Assembly: GCA_963971425.1 (NCBI GenBank)
Contig: OZ020514.1
Span: 20,805,406 to 20,869,405, forward strand
Direction of reading: 5' to 3'
From: Bryoerythrophyllum caledonicum
Taxonomy: Eukaryota > Streptophyta > Bryopsida > Pottiales > Pottiaceae
Length of the DNA: 64,000 bases
Positions 45,851-55,334 of this stretch are shown here, in pieces; the stretch's first letter is position 1, and every line of letters begins with the position of its first letter. Under the pieces are notes generated by a model, which had not been told where the DNA came from, ran no database searches, and saw nothing but the letters and a program-made list of their open reading frames with translations. The position numbers were made by a program, and so were the translations under genes.

Positions 45851-46779
45851 ATTTACCCCCGGTTAAATTGACAAAACTGGTTATGTCACCGGACGTCCTG
45901 ATAGGCCGGAGGACGTCCCCCGTCCTGACGTGCGGACGTCAGGGATGTCGAGCGTCTTGACAACCCTGGTTAGGTTCTAGTCCTTACCCCGCCTGAGGCT
46001 CCGTCGGCTAAAAAGAGGTTGTCCAAGGCGGAGAGAATTAGAAAAAAGTCCTTGGTCGTTTCACTCGCACCTGCCCAAAATGTACAGCCAGAGAGAAGAA
46101 TCATTCTCAGGCGTGCACGACAAAAGGAGAAGACTTTGTCAGAATCCTCAGAAGAAGAAGCTGGCACTAACCACGGTGGCCCTGAGAGCGACAAAGAGAA
46201 AGACAATGAATCGGATTGTGATGACGAAGAGGACAACATTAGGGAAGAAGAGATACGATCCAATCGTACTGAAGAGGGCGCCCACGAAGAGGACAACAAT
46301 GACATTGGATCGGATGGAAGAGGCACCCCAATTAGAAATCCGATCGCTGCGCTACCTAGACTTGATGTGAATCGGTCCGCCGACGAAGCAGACCTCACTC
46401 AGCGCCATCCGTCCGAGACCGAGGCCAAACTTAGCGCTCTATTTTCTGACACTAGGCGACAGTTGCATCTTGGCCCGGACAACACTGACATTGGTGGCAA
46501 CGTATGATCCAACGACTTCTTTTTTCCATGGACTTAAACACCTTATAATTGACTTTGAAATAATTAATGCAGTGCATGGTAATACATCTTTGGTAGTGTT
46601 TATATCTTCAATACCCCTCCTTCTTACAGGCATCACGGAGTGCCGGTGCCTACCGCACGAGTGGATCGCCGTCCTCGAATTTGATATAGCCCACCCCCTC
46701 ATTCTGAATACGCAATCTTTGTCTGCCACAACGTCTGCTTCTCATGTAATGTTTAGTTTTCATACTCTAAAATTCTGGT

Positions 46780-46980
46780 GTATTGAGATCGAGTGCGCCC
46801 CTGATCTCTTTGACCGGATCGGGTGCGCTCTCGATCTCGCCGATGGGACCGGGTTCGCCTTCGTTGTCGTCTATCAGATCTGTTGTGCTTCGGATCTTCT
46901 CGATTGGATTGGGCGCGCCCCCAATCCCATGGTCCGGATCAGGTGCGCACCCGATCTTCCATTCCGATCTTTTCGGTCTT
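46780..46980. repeat. GATCGGGTGCGC palindromic units in an intron
   Basis: Five units (GATCGGGTGCGCTCTCGATC, GATTGGGCGCGCCCCCAATC, GATCAGGTGCGCACCCGATC) lie within the presumed intron after 46501. The last two are close to perfect palindromes. Confidence 0.8.
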
Positions 46981-47103
46981 TGGGTATGATTGTCGATATA
47001 TGTATGTCCGTCCACTGAATGTATGTCCTTCGCGTAGCCAATTTCCGCCGACCCTCGCGATGTATCTCCATCTTCGTTACCCACCCAAGACAACCCCCAC
47101 TCC

Positions 47104-47823
47104 GTGAAGGATATGCACGTCGATATGTTTTTAGGGCATGGAATCGAGGTTGGCGGAGCCAGGCAAGACGAAGCAAGGGAGGAGATAATGGAAGAACGAA
47201 GGATGAGAGAGTCGGATGAGGAGCGGGAGGTACTGGAGGCGGAAGAGAGGTGGTATAACAGGCCTCAATCCCCACCAAGGGAGCCAATTCGTATTCCGTT
47301 CGATCATGAAAGGGCAATGAGAGTCCGAGGTGTTGGTTCTAGAACGAGGATAACGGCGAGGATTTTACGTGTCCCAGCAGCAGTTACTGCTCCCGTAGAC
47401 GTGGAGTCTCCTTTGTCTGGGCCAGCTTTGATGCAGGTAAATCAGTCCTATCAATCTTCATCTGGCGATACCACTGATGGACACGTGCCCGACGATGGGG
47501 AAGGCCCAACCGAAGTGGAGATGGTGGTTGTCGGCACAGTTATTGACTTATGGTCTCTACAAGTACCTGCTACTCCGGGGCGTAATCTTTCATTGACGGA
47601 TTCAACTTGCGAATAAGTAGTCGGTGAAAGGGCTTACGAAGGCATGTTCAATGATGAATTGTAGCCTCTTAGCCCCGCTAACATTGCATCAAAGTCTGCC
47701 GATCTTCAGGTCGTTGCTCCTAGTGGAAGCGTGTCGAAGCCAGACGGAGCTTTTATTGAAAGCGGAAACATTTCAAAGCGTCAGTCGTCCAGCAAACGTG
47801 TTGTTCCGGCGTCAATAGTTGAT
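47104..47823 (+). pseudogene. Acidic/charged linker exon of the 35-kb gene
   Basis: A frame from about 47104 continues to the donor GTGAGA near 47824 despite a TAA near 47614 and a TAG near 47662. It encodes Glu/Arg-rich helix (EEIMEERRMRESDEEREVLE), a Pro/Arg stretch and a Ser-rich tail (SGSVSKPDGAF). The low-complexity, disordered composition resembles the preceding exon's acidic end, so it is probably the same gene. The GATCGGG-type units at 47883-47960 lie in the next intron. Confidence 0.45.
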
Positions 47824-48064
47824 GGTGAGATTCCTTGACTATGTTTCATTTTGAGTAATTCGTGAGACAATTTCTTCCTGTTCAGATTGGGGGCTAGCCC
47901 AATCTTCTAGTGGTGATCGGGAGCCCGCCCGATATTTCTGTGGAGATCGGGTGCTCGCTCGGTCCTCTACTTGAGATGCCCTTCTCTAAAGTCCATTTCC
48001 ATGTTTTGTCTAATAGAGTATGGCTCATCTTTGGATTTTGCTTCTTGTTTCAGGTGGTCTTTTT

Positions 48065-48660
48065 TGAATAGTTGAGCCCTGAGCACCTCGGGAATCCACG
48101 GTAAGGGTACCGAGGTACACTGTCGTCGTGGACTTAAATGAATTTTTAGTTCACGAGCCTAGCTTCAATCGCATTTGCACTCCTAGACCCGACGGCGGTC
48201 GTTTTCTAGAGTGGTTGTACAATAAGGCTAATGTGGTCATATGGAGTTGTGCGATGTTCCGTAATGTGGATGATATGGTCACAACACTTCTACATGATAC
48301 TAAACTGACGCGAGATCAGCTTATAGTCTTGTCGCATGATGATACGACGAAGTCCACTTATCCTAGAGTGGACCATCCTACCAAGAGGTACATGCTGAAG
48401 GACCTCTCTAAACTCACAAGGGGCCATGATATCATCAACCCCAGCCTGACATTGCTTATTGACAATAGTCGTGAGAAGAATTTCCTGAATGACGAGTTCA
48501 GTGCTATTCACCCATCTATGTGGGCTGGTGATATGGATGACAACTTCCTCCGCTAGACCCTGCGTTCATGGTTGTCGAGTATGATAGCATCACTTTGTTC
48601 TGTACCTCAATATGTGCAAGCCAATCCCCTTTTTGGATTTTCTAATGGTTCTGTTCTTAG
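48065..48660 (+). pseudogene. FCP1-homology (NIF-like) domain, plus-strand copy 1
   Basis: After TTTCAG near 48050 the frame reads through two TGAs to VPRYTVVVDLNEFLVH. It then gives RPDGGRFLEWLYNKANVVIW, a central region, SLTLLIDNSREKNFL and SSMIASLCSVPQYVQANP. These match the FCP1/NIF fold of the HAD superfamily: strand 1 motif, RPG.-FL-.vviWS motif, lllDNS motif and C-terminal Y-x-E-like helix. The normal DxDxT/V catalytic motif is DLNEF here, so the general acid Asp is replaced by Asn. This resembles a known plant FCP1-like group with DxNGLL. A TAG at 48554-48556 interrupts the C-terminal helix. Probably a pseudophosphatase or pseudogene; function not known. Confidence 0.7.
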
Positions 48661-48935
48661 ACGCTCTAAAGTAAGTGAATCTGTAGTAAAAGGATGCTCT
48701 CAATCGTGGGACCAACAAACTTTTATTTCACCTGAATCTTCTCCGTCGTGAAATGAAAAGGTCTAGTATATTTTAATTTTACCACGCCAGTTTTGTATAG
48801 CTGTAGGGTTTGTTACACTCTTTTACGCTGTTGACAATGCCATGTCATATCTGTTTTGTTATGATTCCCCTTAATAATTTGTACATTACCTTCTCTATTG
48901 TGTATAACATTCTTTTTTTTTGTTATGTTCACAGC

Positions 48936-49534
48936 GACGCCGTGACTACTCGAAGAAAGTTGTCGTATTGTCTGTCAACACATTGCTTTATTTTAAGCCA
49001 TACCATAATCACAACCCATAACGATTTGATCCGAAGAACATAATATTTTGGCATGGTCTCGTAGAATTCTTCCAAATCCTTCTGAGGTCCTTCCGTGTGG
49101 GTATATGGTCGTCCATGCAAGCCAAGCGCCCGAGAAAGGTTCTTCAAGTCATCCTCCCTGAAGATATAAGGACAAAACTCCTTTTTGTTTGTGGACGAAA
49201 TAAGTGTACTTTGCCGGCAAGGTATCCATCATGCATGAAGGATCTACTGAGGCTAACTCACGACAAGGCAACAAAGGAGTTCTACATAAAGGACAAGGTA
49301 TTGATGGTTGACGATTTCACATGGTGGAATTTGATGAACGGAAACTTGGCATGTTACTTTCCAAAGTCATCACATGGGGAAATGACCTTACCCAATGCAA
49401 GGAAAATTATACCCGACATTGCAACAACATTGCTTCTGTTCATCCTGCCGCTGCAATCTTCACCGTCTGTAAAGGAGTATCTTCAGACACATGATATGGA
49501 TGGTCAGTGCAAACGGAGACTATGCCAGCAATGA
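48936..49534 (+). pseudogene. FCP1-homology domain, plus-strand copy 2
   Basis: The exon follows TTCACAG near 48935. It begins DYSKKVVVLSVNTLLYF, where the strand 1 motif is SVNTLL, so both the nucleophile and acid Asp positions are altered. A TAA near 49020 breaks the frame. It continues VEFFQILLRSFRVGIWSSM, VILPEDIRTKLLFVCGRNKC, DKVLMVDDF and IIPDIATTLLLFILPLQ up to a TGA after 49530. It aligns with minus-strand copy 3 (60897-61521) block by block (LPEGVFQCLSFVYSRS; VIPNVATDIIPLIFAL), so the two loci contain the same kind of tandem domain. Confidence 0.65.
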
Positions 49535-50040
49535 CAATATGACGAACTATTTAAGAGTAGGTAGAGGTGATGCAATCTCAGCCTCCGAGTGCGTAAGAGC
49601 ACTTGATTGGGGACTGCAAGAATAGAGGTGAACGCGATCAGGACTGTGGGATTGGGAGAGCCCCCGATCGAGATTGTTTTGGGAGATCCTGAGAGCGTAG
49701 GAGAATTTTCGTGAGCGTTATTTTGAATTTGTAGAGGTAACCTAATATAGATGGGTACTCTCTCCATTTCTTGTTCCCACTGTTGTACATTCCAATATTA
49801 TGTGAATAAATTTTCAATTCCTTATTGGTCTTCAATCATTGCATACATGAATGTCTATTTACTCCCTTTTATATTTTCAATTCTTTAAAGGTCTTCAGTT
49901 CGATGCAACACATGAACATTGTCTATTTTCTTTGCTCGGTCTAGGATGTAACCTGGATGTACAAATTCTAAGAGATTGTTGTTTTGTTAGCTGGTCAGTT
50001 GTTAGCAAGTAAGTTGTTTTGTTAAGATTTTCCTAAAAAA
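49535..50040. other. Intergenic, nothing recognised
   Basis: One GGGAGAGCCCCCGATC unit near 49655 and AT-rich DNA. No gene seen. Confidence 0.4.
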
Positions 50041-50049
50041 ATTCTGGGA

Positions 50050-50300
50050 TTAGGAGCTCACCCAATCTAGTTGTATCCTGGATGAGGACCTTTCCGGATC
50101 ACAACGTAACCACAATGGGGAGCTCGCCCAGTTAGACTTAACTTGGATGAGGACCTTCCCGAGTCCCAACGTAACCTGGATAGGGAGCTCGCCCGGTCTG
50201 GACATAACATGGTTTGGGACCTCCCTTTTCGGTTTATGAAAGTTTATCTCCAACTCTCCACCTAATCTACATCGGGAGCTCTCTGGATCTCGTAGTAAAG
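50050..50300. repeat. Short GGGAGCTCGCCC-type array
   Basis: Units GGGATTAGGAGCTCACCCAATC, GGGGAGCTCGCCCAG and GGGAGCTCGCCCGGTC alternate with GGATGAGGACCTTTCCGG and ...GGACCTTCCCGA. A variant of the palindromic family, downstream of the FCP1-like exons. Confidence 0.7.
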
Positions 50301-50599
50301 TCCGGATTTCAAAGTCCACATTTCATTCTAAACTCCATTTTTACTTAAATATCGCATTGAATCATAAAACTTGATTAACATCAAAGATAAACAACATTGT
50401 TTTGAACTCAAGCCATTTACAAATGAAGTGCAAATTACAAAATTCTTGAGGTCTATGATTTCAAAATGTTACAAAATTGCCCATTTATCATTCATGGCAC
50501 TACTCCCATTGCTATCAAATTCTTTGACTTTTAAGTAAACACCAACTTTGCATATTCTTGGATTTGATCGTCCTTTTTTTGGAATAGTGTGCGTAATTA

Positions 50600-51433
50600 T
50601 TAAAGTTCTTCTTCGTTGTCGCTGGCTTCTTCTACTAGATTCTTGTACTTCTCTAAACTCTGCTCATATTTAGCAAGAAGTTCAAGATGAACCTCGCGGC
50701 CAATTGGAACATCATCCGAAGACTCTAGGTTTTCATTGATGTTCACGTATGCAACCGCGTCCTTCTCAATTGCATTCTCTTCCTTGACGGATTCTTTTCT
50801 AATTGTCCGTATTTCTTGGAGGGCAGAATTGAGCCACTGGCATTTAATAAAGCCTTCAATCTCCTTGGAAATAGATGGGTTGCATCCTGTGTCCGAGTCG
50901 TCACTAGAAGTGTCAGACCACACGACTTTCTTGTTTGGAACTTCATCCTCTTTCGCCTTTTTTCTTAGAGCTTCGCCCGGAAACTTGCGCTCTATTGATA
51001 GTGTCGCTGTGGATACTGGTGTCATCTTGGATTTTGGCTGTATTTCCATCGTCCTCCAATCGAGTACTACTCCAAGTATAATTTTTTCGTACACCATACG
51101 TAAAATGGATAGATTCACTTCGTTCCGGTGAACCTTCGCCGTGTTGTAGATTTGCTGGTTTGCTTGGATGCATTGCTCTTTGTATACTTCGTTGGCACCT
51201 GTAATAATTTAAGTTACCCTTGTCGTAGTGCCAAAGTTGCGAATACCGCAAATGCGGCCACATTCGTCCCAAATGACACCTGTCAATGTACTTTGCACAC
51301 TCTATAATGTCTACGAACTTGGTACATCTCCCCAGCCTCGAAATGCTTTCAGCTCATCGTCGATGAATATCTGAAGTCGTTTCTTCTGCTTGTGGTTGCG
51401 TACTCGACCCGCATCACGCTGTCGTTTCATCAT
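50600..51433 (-). pseudogene. Accessory gene X, copy B
   Basis: The start is at ATG 51433 or 51430. The N-terminal block is KRLQIFIDDELKAFRGW. A frame change near 51300 leads to CAKYIDRCHLGRMWPHLRYS near 51270-51210. A second change leads to LRMVYEKIILGVVLDW and IERKFPGEALRKK, KVVWSDTSSDDSDTG and an acidic coiled coil (LLAKYEQSLEKYKNLVEEA) that ends at 50600. It matches copy A (15100-15700) in order and spacing. The N-terminal region is also related to the start of the RING-family gene next to it. No enzyme motif; function unknown. Confidence 0.65.
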
Positions 51434-51639
51434 TCTCTTTTTGGAATCCCAAATCTTAGAAGGGCCACTTGAATTTATACTTGAAACAAGCGTGAAGGGG
51501 TGCCGGGAGTAAAAGGTTGTCAATAGACACTGTAAAACACTTCCCAATAGAGCTTTGCAAGCAGTCGCCACGTGGCAGTTGGAGGCCAAAGCGCCTAGAA
51601 AGTGGGCCCATCGTGGTTCAATTCCAAACTTATAGTGAG

Positions 51640-51800
51640 GCGCGCATGCCCTTCTATGGGCCGCGCGCATACGAGATGGGACATGTGCGTACCAATCATA
51701 ATTAGGCGGTACAAACATCGTGGCCGAGTGCGTGCGAACAGGGGTCGCGCACGTGCGAATGGGGGCCGGGCGCGTGCGTTTTGTCGCTGGGCGCAAACGA
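51640..51800. repeat. GC-rich array upstream of gene X copy B
   Basis: Units GGCCGCGCGCATACGAGA, GGTCGCGCACGTGCGAA and GGGCCGGGCGCGTGCG, about 210 bp upstream of the X start. The same relative position is seen for copy A. Confidence 0.8.
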
Positions 51801-51959
51801 ATAGTGGCCCTGTAAAGTTCAGTTCTTTGCAAATTGAGGGAATTAAATGTTACGAAATCATTTCGGTGTTTAAAAGTCAGTTGCTAAAATTGGGACAATG
51901 CTTTAAAGATGTCTTTATATTGCCTATGCAAATTCCGCAATATACAAAATGTTTATAAA

Positions 51960-52147
51960 TGCTATGCCTTCATCTTGCATTCTATTTGTCTATGCTCCAC
52001 TTCATGATGCAACAGCTTCACTTGGTTCAGCACTTGTTCTAGCCCCATCATTACGCAATTTACGAGCAGCTCGCGTCCTTCGGTAAGGCCCATTCGAGTC
52101 TAGCAGAACACGTAACATAAATGAGTTCCAAAGTGCTTTAAGAGTCT
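51960..52147. other. Intergenic between X and RING-B
   Basis: Probably the decayed 3' end of the RING-family gene. Nothing specific recognised. Confidence 0.3.
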
Positions 52148-54359
52148 TCACAGTCGCCGGACTACGTTCCTCAAGAAGGAAGTCAATAGCTTCCTCCTTC
52201 CAAATTTTCTTCCACTACAATTCTTCCCATTGCAATGCATTGCAAAGATCAAGATCTGTGGCCTCTCCCAATTCTGACACCACACGTCCCTAGTGATTCC
52301 ATAGTTTCTCATCTGGTTGTCGCCCAAATTGTAATAACTTGCGTCTAGCATCCCAATGTCCGCCCATGACTTGGTAGAAGAAGTTTCGTTTATCAACATC
52401 CGCCGCGGTGGTTCCCGATATGAGCTTCTTGTCCACTCGTATAATTTCGGTGTGGTCATTTTTCCAACCAATTTGCGAGCTCACACTAGACTTGTGTAGC
52501 TGGTGGCACACTGCACGCCAACTCCACACCAAATCTTCTCCCCACTTTTGAGCATAGGCATCCCGAGGTGCAGTCTCCGGGTTCAACTCCCAAATAGGTG
52601 GCATGTAGGTGGTGGGACCAAACAAATCAATCAAGCGCTTATGAAATGGTGCTCTGCACTTTGCTGAAAATCTACATGTCAAGAGACTACCTAGCAGACA
52701 CATTGGATGGCATAAACACCGGCGCGTTCCAAGAGCATATGCACCTTCTGGCCTAAAAGGATTTAAACGAATTGGGCAAGCATCTTCATTTTGCGTGAAG
52801 CTTGTTGGTGTGGGCCATAACTTGTGTGCTTCCCCTTTCTGCTTGGTCGAAGGGCATGAGAAGACATAGCATTTGCGTGGTCCCACCCCAACTTTGCCCA
52901 GTCAATAGATCCACCATCACGCACTCGCAATTCACTTGGAAACATCTCATCAATGTGTGCCCAACATGTGAGTCCAAAGCCACGGCGAGTATTTGCCGTC
53001 AGATATTTGTCGTCAATCTTCTGGACCTCTATTGCCATTTGCCTCGCACGGTCAACATTCAAGATGCATGCCACCTTCCATTTTTTGAAGGATTTTGTTT
53101 GCAATGCAAAGCTGAACTAGTTCCGTGCTTGGATTGGGTGGGGTAAACAACAGAGAATCTTTGGTGCCGATGCAATCTACAAATGGCTGCGCTCCTACAG
53201 TCAGCGGCGGTAGGAAAAGCGACGGACAACTAACAATGCGTCGACGTTGTGGTCTCGCCGGGGTCTCTAGCAAGCAGCTAATAATGTTGCCAACCAGATT
53301 GACTAGAATTGTGTCGTCCATACCTCGAACAATGCCGCCAATATTAGCCTCGCTCGCAACAGCTCAATGACGCAACTCTTCTATCTCGACTGCTTGCTTG
53401 GTGATAATATCACCCACTTCACTAGATTGCAGCTTGAGGTTTTGAATCTCTTCTTGGAGACGTTGAATTATCTCATCCTTCAAGCTTATAGTGTCCAATA
53501 ACTCGAGGTGAGCATCGACGGCCGTACTTCCGGACCTTGATGCTACATGCCTCGTGTTGGAAGTGGTGACTACGACATCCATCATTGGCATTTCATCCAT
53601 AACATGGATGAGTTCTTCATCTCCAACACCCCCAAGACTTGCTATGGGTTCATCATCGCCAACAAGATTTACGATTGGTAAATCTACTTGGCTACCTCCT
53701 TGAACCAACAAAAGTCCTGCTTGATGGAGCTTCACTCGTTGCCGCTTTTTTCTTAAAGCACACGCCACTATAGAATTGAATGAACGCCAACCTACACGTC
53801 CATCTAAGTCCAAATCAGGTGATGAATCTGACTCTCTTGGAGGTACTTCTTCTAGGCCATCCGCATTCTGTGGCCCTAGTGCCGTAAACGGAAACCTTGG
53901 ATGTTGTTCTCTAGGCTCATCGGCATGCATCTACACCCTTGGCATTTTTGGAGTTTCCCGCACAGTCTTCTAATCCACTCGCTTATTGAAAATGACCTCG
54001 GTATATACCATGCGAGCGAGATAGAGGGGACATTCATTAGGGGGCATGAATTCAAGCTCGTATAAGTATTGGTGCCCTTGGAGGGCATGAGTTTGAAACT
54101 GCTCGTTGATGCAATACTTCAAGTTTGCCTTGTTTGTGCGATGATTTATCAAATGGCGGTGTGAAGGAATCAACTTTGACAAGTGGCACCACTCGATGTA
54201 ATCCTCGCAAGTGAGGAGAGACCATGGCAATGGCTCATCTTGCCAACCCACAAATGCAGTTTTTGCTGGATTGTTGAACATGTGCATCCGCTTCTTCAAG
54301 AGCTTCCCGTGCCGTGACCTATCTTTGTCTTTTCCCCTCTTCCACTGCGCGGTGGACAT
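52148..54359 (-). pseudogene. RING-family gene B with degenerate zinc finger
   Basis: ATG 54359. The N-terminal domain (TAFVGWQDEPLPW, CEDYIEWCHLSKL, LYLARMVYTEVIFNKRVD) is shared with gene X. Next come a variable region, a coiled coil (LKDEIIQRLQEEIQNLKL) near 53430, GLTCWAHIDEMFPSEL and GGSIDWAKLGW near 52960-52890, then the RING-like part near 52770-52660 (PEGAYALG, CHPMC) and GGHWDARRKLLQFG. The last blocks align with the hAT-C gene (SIDWAL, GPEGAYTLGQCGH, FGGHWS). Several zinc ligands are lost: the second Cys is Arg, the third is Arg, the first His is Cys, and the seventh Cys is Ser. Stops and frame changes lie near 53960, 53362, 53050 and 52880. It shows that the RING gene and X domain belong to one family of transposon-borne genes. 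Confidence 0.7.
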
Positions 54360-54399
54360 TGGTGGTTGCTATTAGGCTTTTGGCTCACTCTCACTTTCC

Positions 54400-54660
54400 A
54401 TAGCGGAACACTCTAAAAAAATCTACCGAAATATCCGTTAACTATGCTAAGCTCTATCTATAAAAAAAAACAAACAAAAATTACCACATTGGATTTCAAA
54501 ATAATCCAAGGTAGTGATGTTTATTAATTCAAATTGTGAACAAAGGTGATGCAATACGTCGTTAGTGTACAAATCAGGAGCCCTAATAGAAGATCACACA
54601 ATCTGCCACCTTGAAATGATAGTCGAAGGCCACAATCTCCAATTGGAGTTTTGTGAGATG
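54400..54660. other. Leader region between RING-B and the GC-rich array
   Basis: No gene. Probably the 5' untranslated or promoter part of RING-B. Confidence 0.4.
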
Positions 54661-55130
54661 GGCTAGGCGCGCGCGGCCATTAGTAGTATGGACGCGTACC
54701 CACGCGGCATGGAGATTGGGCGCATGCCATATGACGACCAGGCCCGTAAGTTGGAGTCTCGCGAGTACAATTTGGGGTCTCGCGCGTACGATCTAGGGTC
54801 GGGCGCGTGGAATCTAGGGCCGCGCGTGCACACTGGGCGGTTCGGCGCATGGCTAAGGGAGGGTGCGCCCATGGCGTGGAGCCGGGCGCGTCCCAATTCG
54901 GGCCATGCATGTACAGTTGTAAGGCGGGCGCCTGCGAGTTGGGGCCAGGCTCGTGCGAGTCTGGGCTAGGCGCAGGTGGGTCCGGGCCAGGCGCGTGCGA
55001 ATCCGGGTCAGGCGCGTGCGAATCCAGGTCGGGCGCGTGCAAATGTTGGGCCAGACGCGTGCAAATCTGGATTGGGCACATATTGAATCGAGGCCGGGCG
55101 CGTGGCGTTTGAGTGAGGCGCATGCGGACG
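54660..55130. repeat. GC-rich array between RING-B and the kinase gene
   Basis: About 22 units of about 20 bp (GGGCCAGGCGCGTGCGAATC, GGTCGGGCGCGTGCAAAT). It lies 300 bp upstream of RING-B (minus) and 200 bp upstream of the kinase ATG (plus), so it sits in the place of a shared bidirectional promoter. ORFs crossing it encode the repeat. Confidence 0.9.
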
Positions 55131-55334
55131 TGCATACGAGGCCACGATTTATCATTCCACTATAAATGGAACAGATTCTAATCTCATTTTACTTAGGCTC
55201 CTCTCAAGTGGCTCCTTGTCCTAGTACTATTTGTACTTTGCTAGGAACTAAGGGGGGGCCACTACACATTGGGTGTGGGGGAGGTTTTGATTTTCTTTTT
55301 AAATTCTAATTTGTGTAGGGTTGTGATTATTGCA

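Larger units (their letters stand above)
38738..45968. mobile_element. hAT-C: 7.2-kb hAT transposon with transposase and a coiled-coil/RING gene
   Basis: Target duplication GTTAGGTT at 38730-38737 and 45969-45976. Terminal inverted repeats are CAGGGTTACCAA (left) and TTGACAACCCTG (right; CAGGGTTGTCAA on the minus strand). Both subterminal regions are rich in GACGTCC/GGACGTC. Two genes point inward from the ends: coiled-coil/RING on plus (39380-41793) and hAT transposase on minus (45375 to 42309), meeting tail to tail near 42 kb. Each has a GC-rich array upstream. Both genes carry disruptions, so the copy is probably immobile by itself. Confidence 0.92.
38642..46501 (+). pseudogene. Third exon of the 35-kb gene, split by hAT-C
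   Basis: The exon begins after CTTGCAG at 38641 and is interrupted at 38737 by the 7.2-kb hAT-C element, then resumes at 45977. If the element and one copy of its 8-bp duplication are taken out, the same frame continues across the site (NAKKFWDAR, a TAG, then LTPPEAPSAKKRLSKAERI), so both sides are one exon. The remainder is basic then strongly acidic (SESSEEEAGTNHG, DCDDEEDNIREEEI), typical of a disordered linker. The donor GTATGA follows at 46502. Confidence 0.65.

Noticed and set aside
54663-55165. Overlapping ORFs on both strands rich in Arg/Pro/His
   Set aside because: Translations of the GC-rich 20-bp array; several frames open at once is typical of such repeats.
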